A stretch of 64,000 bases of DNA, from the NCBI GenBank assembly GCA_040505895.1, contig JBEVXU010000002.1, forward strand, positions 1-64,000. The letters run 5' to 3'. Position numbers and translations under genes: made by a program. The notes beneath the pieces were generated by a model that did not search any database, was not told where the DNA came from, and was given only the letters and a program-made list of their open reading frames with translations. Numbering within the stretch: the stretch's first letter is position 1; each line of letters begins with the position of its first letter. The stretch is from Vondammii sp040505895. GTDB taxonomy: Bacteria; Pseudomonadota; Gammaproteobacteria; Chromatiales; Chromatiaceae. Below, in pieces: positions 1 through 7,271 of this stretch.

Positions 1-763
1 TACCATTGTAGCCCTGCAGGGTACCCTTGCTGGTGGTCATCTTGCAGGATTCGTTGTCGGTGATGTTACTCTTCACTTCCTTTGGTCTTTTACCTTGGCC
101 CATCCTTGGGCTGGCTGACTTTAAAAAGGTATTGATCCTCTCGTGGGCCTTGTCTAGGGTCTCTATGGCCTGCTTTTCCCTATCAAGGTGCTCTTGATCA
201 CGCGCTACACTTTTATCGATACGCTTGTGTTCACTGATATGGTGGCGGATCAGGCGCTTTATCTTGTCGCGTTTCTGTTCTAACTCTTTCAGGGTGCCAG
301 ACCACTCTTTGGCTGCATTGGATGGCATCTTACATCCATCAATGGCGAACAGTTCTTTGCCCAGCAATCCTTGTTGATCACAGATCAGGATTATCTGCTC
401 AAAGAGTGTTTCTATCTCTTTCGGATGTTCACTGACAAATGCGGCAATGGTGGTGAAGTGGAGAACGGTATCACAGCTGAGTGCTTTGAAAATGATGTTG
501 GTCTCACAGCACCATTGGATCTCACGACTAGAGGTGATGCCTTTAGAGTAGGCAAAAAGAAGGATCTTTAGAAGCAGGGCTGGATCGTAAGCAGGACGCC
601 CGCCTTCATCGTTCTGATATTTTGGATAGAAGACAGAGAGATCAAGCTTATTATCTACCAGGTGGTGAATGGCATACTCGAAGGTGCCAGGCTGTAACTG
701 GTCTTCAAAGTTAATTACGACCATTGTTGTCTGGTTATAATTATAGGGCTTGAAATTTGGCAT
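1..763 (-). CDS. IS1182-family transposase, 3' end beyond window
   Basis: Reading from an ATG at 763 toward the left edge, the frame is open for about 254 codons and leaves the window. The protein starts MPNFKPYNYNQ and has the IS1182 N-terminal layout: a short 'FKPYN' start, a GGRPAYDP segment near residue 50, then LLLKILLFAYSKGITSSREI, and later the AIDGCKMPSNAAKEW segment that begins the DDE catalytic domain. The rest of the catalytic domain is outside the window. The start lies about 70 bases from a disrupted attC-like site, so the element probably entered a cassette array. Family assignment is from remembered family features; whether the transposase is intact cannot be judged. Confidence 0.82.
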   Translation of the reverse strand, partial: MPNFKPYNYNQTTMVVINFEDQLQPGTFEYAIHHLVDNKLDLSVFYPKYQNDEGGRPAYDPALLLKILLFAYSKGITSSREIQWCCETNIIFKALSCDTVLHFTTIAAFVSEHPKEIETLFEQIILICDQQGLLGKELFAIDGCKMPSNAAKEWSGTLKELEQKRDKIKRLIRHHISEHKRIDKSVARDQEHLDREKQAIETLDKAHERINTFLKSASPRMGQGKRPKEVKSNITDNESCKMTTSKGTLQGYNG

Positions 764-829
764 TTGCAGTTCCCTTTTTGCTTTTCCTTATTTTATCAAA
801 TAAATCGTTTTTTAGGGGTTTTTCTACAG

Positions 830-1215
830 CTTCAACGCTTTGCTAAGCGGCAATAAAATTGTTGGCTAAAATTTAAGCGAGTCTTCGATTTCGTGATGCA
901 AAACGGGACATCCAAGTCCCCCTTTTGCACTCAATCTTCGACAGCCTATTATTGCCCCGGCCGTCCCGGTCTCCAGCACTACGCAATAACATCGCAAGCT
1001 CGTTACTGCTTCGTCGCTGGCTCCCGAGATGACTTAACGTCGCGTTCGTATGCGATCTTTGGATTCCCTCTGGCGCTATGCGCACGCCGGGCATCCAGTA
1101 TCGCCTCGCGACTACCGGGGACTAACCGCCTCGGCTTTCAGCCTTCCTTGGCGGTCAGCGAGCGAGGAACGAGAAAAAGCCAACTATTTTTGCCCGTTTG
1201 AGCAATTTGTTGGGC
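830..1215 (-). other. Integron attC-like site split by repeat copy A
   Basis: On the minus strand the R'' core GCCCAAC (1215-1209) lies downstream of the isochorismatase-like gene. It is followed by GCTCAAACGGGC and AAAATAGTTGGCT. After the 287-base repeat come AGCCAACAATTTT, a TTGCCGCTTAGCAA segment and a degenerate right core GTTGAAG (836-830). AAAATAGTTGGCT and AGCCAACAATTTT are complementary except at one position. Without the repeat this is a roughly 99-base imperfect hairpin with cassette-type ends, the usual attC design. The repeat sits at the apex of the hairpin. Confidence is limited by the degenerate right core. Confidence 0.6.
874..1160 (+). repeat. Interspersed repeat family, copy A (287 bp)
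   Basis: Runs from TAAGCGAGTC to GGCGGTCAGCG. It is practically identical to copy H at 50036-50322, with the same length and one obvious substitution in the left quarter. Open frames inside it (for example the 73-residue one on the minus strand) occur in both copies but resemble no known protein and are probably not genes. The left portion can fold as GCAAAA/TTTTGC plus GGGAC/GTCCC around a conserved ACATCC loop. It is inserted in an attC-like hairpin. Confidence 0.85.
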
Positions 1216-1316
1216 AGTGATACTCCCAAACAATGTTGGAAAACACTAGGTTTTAGCTCCATTCCGTAAATCCTCAGGCTGCGTATATCTCCTTTTCAGA
1301 TTTCACTTTAGTGAAA

Positions 1317-1913
1317 CTAAAACTGGCTGTAAAATTCTAGATTCGCATAATGCTGTGGAGTGGCATTTGACCAATTGGCTGGACCACCGTGCAGAACCTG
1401 GTTGCAGGTCATTACTGTATATCCAAGGTGGGTACCACCATCCTCCTCGGTTCCAGTTAACCACCATGGAAAACCAACAGTGGCGCCAACACAAGCATTG
1501 GCATGCCATCCCATAACCACAAGATGGGTAATGCCAAGTCTTTGCAAATCATAGTGCAGAGTAGTTTCGCGGAACGCATTGGGATGGGGCTTTCTCAAAA
1601 GGTGCTGATTTCCATTGTAAAGTGCACTAAGAGCTGTACGAGTATTGTCAGGACCATCATTCGTTCCAGGGAATCCTTGCAGGAATCGAATTGACCGGAC
1701 ATTGCACCCCATTCTCTGCATATACATCAGAAGCCTTTGTTGGAATGCCGTTATGTTAGAGTTTGCTATTGCTTGGCCTTTTGTGTTTGATGTTTCCCCT
1801 GGAGCGGCTTGGTTTTCTTCGTCAATCACCAACAACGCTATTTGTACTGCGTTACCCAGATACCCTTGCAGGGCTGCATTCAAGCTACCGTTAATGTACA
1901 TAACATTTCTCAT
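1317..1913 (-). CDS. Isochorismatase-family cysteine hydrolase
   Basis: About 198 residues from the ATG at 1913; a TTG twelve bases upstream is less likely. The isochorismatase/nicotinamidase triad is recognisable: Asp in LLVIDEENQ near residue 31, Lys in LLRKPHPNAF, and the nucleophilic Cys in VVMGWHANACVGATV near the usual third position. Such enzymes hydrolyse amides or vinyl ethers of small molecules; the substrate is not predictable. It lies on the minus strand between two attC-like sites, one upstream at 1977-2037 and one downstream at 830-1215, as expected for an integron cassette gene. No clear Shine-Dalgarno sequence is visible, which is common in cassettes. Confidence 0.75.
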   Translation of the reverse strand: MRNVMYINGSLNAALQGYLGNAVQIALLVIDEENQAAPGETSNTKGQAIANSNITAFQQRLLMYMQRMGCNVRSIRFLQGFPGTNDGPDNTRTALSALYNGNQHLLRKPHPNAFRETTLHYDLQRLGITHLVVMGWHANACVGATVGFPWWLTGTEEDGGTHLGYTVMTCNQVLHGGPANWSNATPQHYANLEFYSQF

Positions 1914-1976
1914 TTTTTGTAACAATTTTTAACTTACATTAAAAATTTTCGATCATAATGACAAAATGACTCATCC

Positions 1977-2037
1977 GCCCAACGGAACGCTCACGCGCAG
2001 CGGTTTTTTGCCGTCGCTGTGTAGCAACTGGTTGGGC
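1977..2037 (-). other. Integron attC-like recombination site
   Basis: A 61-base imperfect palindrome. On the minus strand it starts GCCCAAC (fits RYYYAAC) and ends GTTGGGC (fits GTTRRRY). Inside, GCTACAC and GCGTGAGC form a second pair of boxes with one unpaired base. CAGCG and CGCTG pair further in, around an A-rich spacer. This two-box layout with an extrahelical base is the hallmark of attC. It separates the 91-residue gene (2236-2511) from the isochorismatase-like gene, both on the minus strand. Confidence 0.75.
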
Positions 2038-2166
2038 AGCTCCAGTAAAGATTGCTCATGATCAACAGCAGCAACCACCCATATTAATGGGCCCACTCAT
2101 CCAATAACCGTCCACCCCAAGATAAAATTACCCCAGCAGATAGTATTCGATCGATGGAAACAACTG

Positions 2167-2216
2167 GGGACAGACCACCATTAAATTTCAAACAACATAA
2201 AACCGCGGTCTGTCCC
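2167..2216. repeat. GTCTGTCCC hairpin repeat, copy 1
   Basis: Arms GGGACAGACC (2167-2176) and GGTCTGTCCC (2207-2216) are perfectly complementary around an AT-rich loop containing ATTAAATTTCAAAC. The same sequence recurs in direct orientation at 3952-4002, and both copies are followed by CGGGTTACT. It starts shortly after the stop codon of the 2236-2511 gene and could act as a terminator-like or REP-type element. Confidence 0.7.
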
Positions 2217-2235
2217 GGGTTACTGCGCTTGTGAT

Positions 2236-2511
2236 TTATTGTTCACTAATGAGACCTATTTGCTTTCGCTCAGCGGCGGCTATAAAGGATTTTATGTAAT
2301 GATGTGGGATAGAGATTTCTGCTTCAAATGCAGTTCCGTCAGGACCATTACTTGTTACAATGATGACGAAATACGATCCATCAGGACGGACTTCCTTACA
2401 ATAAATGTATTTCCCTATCTTTCCTTCGCTTGTATAAGGCTTTAACGGCTGCTCTAAATCTTCCCATCCTTTATCGGTAAGAAGTACGCCGAATACTCTT
2501 TGTCTTGACAC
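2236..2511 (-). CDS. Hypothetical 91-residue protein in cassette
   Basis: Starts with GTG at 2511, eight bases after a good GAGGAG ribosome-binding site, which supports it as a real gene. The protein is a small mixed alpha/beta polypeptide (MSRQRVFGVLLTDKGWEDLE, then KYIYCKEVRPDGSYFVIIVTS and PHHYIKSFIAAAERKQIG). No signal peptide, membrane segment or known motif is visible. Its start follows an attC-like remnant at 2535-2591, and its 3' end is followed by a hairpin repeat and a full attC-like site. This gene-then-attC layout is typical of integron cassettes. Function unknown. Confidence 0.65.
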   Translation of the reverse strand: MSRQRVFGVLLTDKGWEDLEQPLKPYTSEGKIGKYIYCKEVRPDGSYFVIIVTSNGPDGTAFEAEISIPHHYIKSFIAAAERKQIGLISEQ

Positions 2512-2534
2512 TTAATTACTCCTCGGTTAATACG

Positions 2535-2591
2535 CTATCAGGAAGCCCATGCGCGGCGGTTTTCCCATCGCTGTGTAGCAACTAACTGAAA
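2535..2591 (-). other. Degenerate attC-like hairpin
   Basis: The minus strand contains AGTTGCTACACAGCGATGGG, then AAAACC and GCCGCGCATGGGC. The block from TTGCTACACAGCGA through the A-run to CGC closely resembles the intact site at 1977-2037. The outer GCCCAAC/GTTGGGC cores are replaced by TTTCAG and CTGATA, which still nearly pair. A separate GTTAGGC (a GTTRRRY core) lies about 25 bases upstream on the minus strand. It is probably a decayed or partial attC. Confidence 0.45.
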
Positions 2592-2626
2592 GGGATCTGA
2601 ACCCAATGCCGACGCCTAACAGGTGA

Positions 2627-3421
2627 TTACACTAAGGAAAGTGGCCTGACCCCATTTGCTTGTGATACATCCCAAATCTTTTCATATATCTCTAGCTTGG
2701 CTTTGACTATTTCTGTACTGACAGGGATAAGGTATGTAGGTTTTTTAGTGCCAGCATGATTTATAGACCCTCCCGTAATCCAGCAATCTTTACGATCAAC
2801 GATTATGAGCCTGTCGTGCAGCCTCTTGTTCTTCTTAACTTCCATATTCGAATTATATTGGGCCTGATGTTTTTCAATGTATGCTTTGATTTCTTGCGCA
2901 TTCTTGTTGGCAAATATTCGAACTTTTATATCGCTGCCGACATCAGCTAAATAGTTATTAAACTCCTCTCCACCAAAGTACGGATCAATTAAAAATATTT
3001 CTGATTGTGCCCCATCCACAATAGACTTTAGATCAACGAAAAACCTGTATCTATCACCAGGAGCGTAAGCACTTCCAACATCAGCCCTACCCGACAGTTC
3101 AAGCTCTAGTTTAAGATCTTCAATTATATCAAGTGCAAAGCCTTGAATCTGCTCGATTGTATGATCCCCGCCCATATCAAATATCATTTTGGCCATATCA
3201 ACCTTGATTTTTTTCTCAGCGCTTACCTTACCAATGAGAGCACCAACCTCTGCAATCCATTGCCTTTGAGGGGATGCTCCTGCATTATACTTGGCAGAAA
3301 AGTCTGGCGCATTGTCCATGAGTTCAGAGAATTTCAATAAAATAATATGTTGCTCAACAGGACTCGGGCCAGCGAGCTCTCTTGCTTGTTTTTCTAGCAT
3401 TCTTTCTAAATGGTTACTCAT
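2627..3421 (-). CDS. Phospholipase D-like domain protein
   Basis: 264 residues from an ATG at 3421 with an upstream GGAA. The C-terminal half has a PLD/nuclease-superfamily signature: IFLIDPYFGGEEFNNYL followed by LHDRLIIVDRKDCWITGGSINHAG. The second fits HxK/Rx4D with the Lys position occupied by Arg. Only one such motif is visible, so an active form would need a dimer. The N-terminal half is helical and unrecognised. Proteins of this kind occur in defence islands and as stand-alone nucleases; the role here is open. The last residues (GVRPLSLV) are encoded by a 'ggggtcaggcc' REP-like sequence, so the native 3' end has probably been replaced. Confidence 0.65.
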   Translation of the reverse strand: MSNHLERMLEKQARELAGPSPVEQHIILLKFSELMDNAPDFSAKYNAGASPQRQWIAEVGALIGKVSAEKKIKVDMAKMIFDMGGDHTIEQIQGFALDIIEDLKLELELSGRADVGSAYAPGDRYRFFVDLKSIVDGAQSEIFLIDPYFGGEEFNNYLADVGSDIKVRIFANKNAQEIKAYIEKHQAQYNSNMEVKKNKRLHDRLIIVDRKDCWITGGSINHAGTKKPTYLIPVSTEIVKAKLEIYEKIWDVSQANGVRPLSLV

Positions 3422-3490
3422 TCTATTTCCGTAGTGCTGTTTAAATAAAGGGGTCTGGCCCCCGGTATTTTTCTAGGGCGCCACTTTCTT

Positions 3491-3928
3491 TCACTCGCAC
3501 CTAATAGCCTCTTGAGCTTTTTGCTTTACTTCATCGTTCATGCTATGAAATTTATCGTAATCTGTAATGCCATGTAAAAGCATGACTATTACTTTTTCAA
3601 TAGCATCAAGTAATTCTTTGTACCGCGGCTCATCTGAGTTAACCATGAGGAAAATTCTGTTCGAAAGAGTGCGCAATCTTTTGTTGATGGCTTCGTAGTC
3701 ATCGGTTGAAATAAATCCGTGATCTGGACTAGATTCATGGAGCACATCAAATTCGGTGATTAGTTCAACTAAACAATCACGAAATGCATATATCCATTTC
3801 TCACGCATAGAGACAATAGCTTGTTCGCGTGCAATACGTCCGCTGACATAGGGGCCAACAGTGAGGGCAAGCATAGAGACAACAATCGCCAAGAAAGGAG
3901 AGAGGTCTTTGAGATCCTGAGTATTCAT
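3491..3928 (-). CDS. Hypothetical single-pass membrane protein
   Basis: The ATG at 3928 is preceded by AGGTG at suitable spacing and is preferred over a GTG nine bases upstream; 145 residues. Residues about 12-32 (SPFLAIVVSMLALTVGPYV) form one membrane helix. It is followed by a basic, helical cytoplasmic region (REKWIYAFRDCLVELITEFD and further helices). The arrangement resembles small anchored proteins of unknown function found in accessory islands. It is the last minus-strand gene between the two direct hairpin repeats. Confidence 0.6.
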   Translation of the reverse strand: MNTQDLKDLSPFLAIVVSMLALTVGPYVSGRIAREQAIVSMREKWIYAFRDCLVELITEFDVLHESSPDHGFISTDDYEAINKRLRTLSNRIFLMVNSDEPRYKELLDAIEKVIVMLLHGITDYDKFHSMNDEVKQKAQEAIRCE

Positions 3929-3951
3929 ATAAAACACCTATATAACAACTA

Positions 3952-4002
3952 GGAACAGACCACTATTAAATTTCAAACCGCATGAAAACCGTAGTCTGTC
4001 CC
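3952..4002. repeat. GTCTGTCCC hairpin repeat, copy 2
   Basis: Arms GGAACAGAC (3952-3960) and GTCTGTCCC (3994-4002) pair with one mismatch. The loop again contains ATTAAATTTCAAAC, and CGGGTTACT follows. It is a diverged direct copy of 2167-2216. Confidence 0.7.
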
Positions 4003-4322
4003 GGGTTACTCAACGTGAATCGTAACCGATCTATCAAACTCATCTATTCAATGAATCAATTGATCTGGCGTTGCCCGACAAATACCACATGTCGGTACGA
4101 ATATTTAAAGGCGGTATTTACAGACCAAATAACGATCCCCGCCGCAAGAAGACTAGGTATTAATCGTTCTCTAGATCAAAATACTGCGAACGGTGGTGAA
4201 TTGACCCTAGATATTAAACAGTAAAATATTAAATTTGTAAATATCAAAAGGTATAGTTTTTAGCAAAAAAAAGTGCGACATAATCGTTATATTTAGACGC
4301 AGAATAGTAATAGGGGTCAGAC
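4003..4322. other. No convincing gene
   Basis: AT-rich stretch between the second hairpin repeat and the IS3-type element. A frame of about 50 codons ending RPNNDPRRKKTRY (near 4145-4160) could be the tail of a lost gene, but it has no start. The sequence ends in an 'aggggtcag' REP-like motif. Confidence 0.4.
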
Positions 4323-4350
4323 TGAGGTTCCCCCGAATTAACGGACAGTT

Positions 4351-5162
4351 TTAGTTATAGGCAGCTCTCATCTCATATTCTACCGGTGATAGATATCCGA
4401 GATAGGAGTGTCTTCGGTGTCTGTTGTAAAAAACCTCGATATACTCGAACAAGCTTTGTCTGGCTTCAGCCTTCGTCCGATAATTCTTATGATGCACCAG
4501 CTCATTCTTGAGTGTGCCAAAGAAGCTTTCGGCAACAGCATTATCCAGACACTCACCTTTTCGACTCATACTGTACAGTAGACCATTCTTATTGAGTAAA
4601 GCCTGGTAGTCACCAGATGCATAGGTACTGCCTTGGTCTGAGTGAAGAATAACGTTGCTTGCACTGCGCCGCCCAATAGCCATTACAAGCGCATTGCTGA
4701 CCAACTGAGCATTATTCTTATCTCCCATTGACCAACCAATCACCTGACGAGAAAACAAGTCCAGTATGACTGCAAGGTACAACCAGCCTTGGCGGGGCTG
4801 TATGAATGTCGTATCCGATACCCAAGCTGTATTTTCTTTCTGTCTGTTGAGAAGCAGCGTTTAAGCCTATTAGGCGCAGGTGACATTGTATTCTTAGAGT
4901 CCGTCGTCACAACAAACTTACGCGCCATCTTCGACTGAATACCATGGCTTTTCATCAAATGAGCCACTCTGTTAACACCTATGCATTCACCAGATGCCAA
5001 CAAGTCTTCATGAATGCGAGGCGATCCATATATCTGACGACTTGCGTGATGATAGTGTTTTATCTTTCCAATCAGCCTAACATTTTCCTCTGATCTGCGG
5101 CTCTCAGGGCGTCTCAGCCACTCATAATAGCCGCTAGTAGAGACCTCTAATGCATCACACAA
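4351..5162 (-). pseudogene. IS3 orfB transposase (DDE integrase), frameshifted
   Basis: Two overlapping frames (5162-4740 and 4782-4351) together give an IS3 OrfB. The first has the HTH_21-like start (STSGYYEWLRRPESRR, YGSPRIHEDL). The second has the rve core with LYLAVILDLFSRQVIGWSM, HSDQGSTYAS and the glutamate in LDNAVAESFFGTLKNEL, ending RHSYLGYLSPVEYE. The frame changes at an A-run near 4835. Adding one A would restore 'TDRKKNTAWVSDTTF', so the lesion is a single-base deletion (or sequencing error). The normal OrfA-OrfB frameshift fusion could therefore not yield an active transposase. Confidence 0.85.
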
Positions 5163-5209
5163 TTGAACTATCTTGTGTTCTTTGCTCTGTGACTGAATAA
5201 ATGCGTATT

Positions 5210-5518
5210 TCAGTCCAGCTCTTTCGCAAAGAACACCGCGGCCTTTTGTAGGATTTCTACTTCTTCTCTCAGTCGATCATTCTCCTGTTGCAGCTTGGAG
5301 AGTACACTTTGATCTTCTTTTTTCGGCCTGCCTCTGCCACCAAAGGCCTGATCACCCTTGGCCTCCAACTGCTCTTGCCATTTGTATAGCTGATTTCTTC
5401 GTATACCTAGCTCCATGGCTATTTCATTAGCTGGCCGACCAGATTCCTTCATCATTCTGACAGCCTCAAGCTTGAACTCTTTGGCATAGGTTTTATATGG
5501 CTTTCGTTTTCTAGTCAT
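5210..5518 (-). CDS. IS3-family OrfA (HTH transposase subunit)
   Basis: 102 residues from an ATG at 5518. An HTH occupies residues about 10-50 (YAKEFKLEAVRMMKESGRPANEIAMELGIRRNQLYKWQEQL), followed by a leucine-zipper-like coiled coil (LSKLQQENDRLREEVEILQKAAVFFAKEL). This is the standard OrfA that recognises the terminal repeats and multimerises. The downstream orfB starts in another frame, as in IS3 elements that use programmed frameshifting. This gene appears intact even though orfB is not. Confidence 0.88.
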   Translation of the reverse strand: MTRKRKPYKTYAKEFKLEAVRMMKESGRPANEIAMELGIRRNQLYKWQEQLEAKGDQAFGGRGRPKKEDQSVLSKLQQENDRLREEVEILQKAAVFFAKELD

Positions 5519-5581
5519 TTTGATACTCCTTAGGCGACATTGTCGCTGATTAAAAGTATCCGTTAAACTGGGGGAGCTTCA

Positions 5582-6552
5582 ATGCCGCTTGACGAAGCAC
5601 TCTCCGCCGTATCGGAACAGACGGAACAAAAGCAGGCCCGACGGATTTTTCTAGGAGTGCGGAGCAAAGTACTGGAGGGGCTGGATCTTGCCGGTGCCCT
5701 CAACAGCTTTCCAACGCATTCCCGAAACACTATGTGGCCACCACCTCCGCAGGAGAAACCTCAGGAAAGCTTGATAAAGTGCTGCTGAAGTTTGCTGAAC
5801 ACCTGGAGGATCACCAAAAGATCACCCAGAAAACCCAGCTGGCCATGGTCTACCCGGTTCTACTCACTCTGATCTCCCTCCTGGTGGTGATGGGCCTGCT
5901 TGCCTATGTGGTCCCGCAGATTGTGCAGGTTTTCGATAATCTGGGGCAGAACCTGCCGTTCATGACCCAAATTTTGATCCAGAGCAGTGATTTCATCAGA
6001 GAGAACGGCCTACTGTTATCTGCCACCCCGCTCTCCCTGTGGCTCCTGTTTTGTCTACTTCTACAGGTGGATAGCTATCGCCTGGGCTACCATCGTTTTC
6101 TACTCTCCACCCCGTTTATTCGCCGCTTTTCCCGTGGTGGTAACTCCGCCCGGTTTACCCGCACCCTGGCCATATTGACCAACAGCGGCGTGGAACTGTT
6201 GACAGCCCTGCGTATTGCCGGTGAAGTGATGCCAAATATGGCCATGACCAATGCGGTAAAAGACGCCGCCGTGCGCGTCAGAGAGGGTATGACACTGAGC
6301 CATGCATTAAAACAGAGCCGACTGTTTCCGCCACTCACCATCCACCTCATTGCCAGTGGGGAATCCAGTGGGCAACTGGATTCAATGTTGGAGAGCGCAG
6401 CTGAAAATCAGGAGCGAGAGATGCAATCCCTCGCCGAAATGGTCGTCGCCATCTTCGAGCCCCTGCTGATTATCTTTATGGGCGGCGTGGTACTTGCCAT
6501 TGTTATAGCAATTCTCCTGCCGATATTTGAGATGAATCAGTTGGCGGTTTGA
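5582..6552 (+). pseudogene. gspF: GspF-type inner-membrane secretion protein, truncated and frameshifted
   Basis: The sequence reads as the middle and end of a type II secretion/type IV pilus platform protein: MPLDEALSAVSEQTEQKQARRIFLGVRSKVLEGLDLAGALNSFP, then after a frameshift FPKHYVATTSAGETSGKLDKVLL. The three membrane segments follow, ending LLIIFMGGVVLAIVIAILLPIFEMNQL. The N-terminal cytoplasmic segment is missing because the IS3-type element ends at 5581. One base is missing near 5714. Two independent lesions make it a pseudogene. The gspG normally expected next is absent; a repeat and an unrelated operon follow, so the secretion operon has been dismantled here. Confidence 0.88.
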
Positions 6553-6731
6553 GTCATGCCTCACTACATGTCCTTGTCCTGTTCTTTACTTTGGGTTTTG
6601 CCACCCTATTGTTCTGTACGGCATTGCTCTTTTGCCCAGTGAATTCTAAGTTATGTGTCTACCCCACCACTGATTCATCACCACAGAATATCTTGAACGA
6701 GAAAACCCTCAGATACAGAAATGTACCCCAC

Positions 6732-7015
6732 AGCGAGTCTTCGATCTCGTGAAACATTTTGGGACATCCCAGTCGCCAAAATCAACTCGATCTTTGACAG
6801 CCTGTTTGCGCCCTGGCCGCCCTGCGTCCGTGCTCCTTCGCCACACCATCGCAAGCTCGGTGCAGGCTACGTGGCACTACCGCAAATGGCTTGACGCGAT
6901 TCTCGGATCGCCTACTTTATTTTTCCTCTAGCGCTATCGCACGACGGAAAAACAGTGCGCCCTAATCGCTACCAGGGATTAACCGCCTTCGCTTCGCTCT
7001 CCATGGCGGTCAGCG
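6732..7015 (+). repeat. Interspersed repeat family, copy B (284 bp)
   Basis: Starts AGCGAGTCTTCGATCTCG and ends GGCGGTCAGCG. It forms a subfamily with copy C (same CCTGGCCGCCCTGCGTCC and TTGACGCGATTCT blocks). Its left hairpin uses ATTTTGG/CCAAAAT around the conserved GACATCC loop. It lies between the broken gspF and the promoter of the 7.2-12.6 kb operon. From 6553 to 6731 no gene can be supported. Confidence 0.82.
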
Positions 7016-7100
7016 ATTGATGTTGTAATTGTCGGTAGTGTCAGTATTTGGGGTATTACTAATATGCATGTGCGTCGCCGCTGGGGTCGTGCGAGGGGAC

Positions 7101-7153
7101 TTGATACTACATTATTGTAGTACTATAATCCTGTCGCACTACATTAATGTAGT
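7101..7153 (+). promoter_or_regulatory. Sigma70-type promoter with two palindromic operators
   Basis: The -35 TTGATA (7101-7106) and -10 TATAAT (7124-7129) are separated by exactly 17 bases. The spacer is filled by a 16-bp near-perfect palindrome ACTACATTATTGTAGT (7106-7121). A second, perfect copy ACTACATTAATGTAGT lies at 7138-7153, just past the expected start of transcription. Their centres are 32 bases apart, about three helical turns, so a dimeric repressor could occupy both on one face. No repressor gene is adjacent. The leader to the first gene is about 130 bases. Confidence 0.78.
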
Positions 7154-7271
7154 ATTTAGATTGGCTACGAAACATCCGCTTGCAGCTGAACAGCGGTACT
7201 GGAATGCCACTAAAAATCGTGGCCAAAAATACTTGGTCACTACAATTAACCATTAAAACTAGGAAAACAGT

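Larger units (their letters stand above)
4323..5581 (-). mobile_element. IS3-family insertion sequence, inactivated
   Basis: The ends are imperfect inverted repeats: TGAGGTTCCCCCG (from 4323) and, reading inward from 5581, TGAAGCTCCCCCA. Both continue with TTAACGGA and an A/T-rich tail. The element carries orfA and a frameshifted orfB on the minus strand. The flanks show no matching 3-bp duplication (gac on the left, atg on the right), so one side was probably rearranged after insertion. The right end lies directly against coding sequence of gspF. Confidence 0.88.

Noticed and set aside
873..1201. Open frames of 73 and 102 residues inside repeat copy A, and equivalents in other copies
   Set aside because: They recur only because the repeat recurs, are not preserved in all subfamilies, lack ribosome-binding sites and resemble no known protein.
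3982..4224. 80-residue plus-strand frame after the hairpin repeat
   Set aside because: It starts inside the hairpin repeat, has no ribosome-binding site and no protein-like pattern.
6549..6752. 67-residue hydrophobic plus-strand frame after gspF
   Set aside because: Overlaps the end of gspF, runs into repeat B and does not look like GspG; probably chance.
6732..7015. Interpretation of the repeats as group II intron fragments
   Set aside because: No reverse transcriptase frame or recognisable domain V sequence was seen in any copy, and full copies are only about 285 bases; the attC insertion alone is not enough.
7101..7153. Assignment of the palindromes to a BlaI/MecI/CopY repressor
   Set aside because: Those sites have TACA and TGTA separated by two bases; here the gap is four, and no such regulator gene is nearby.
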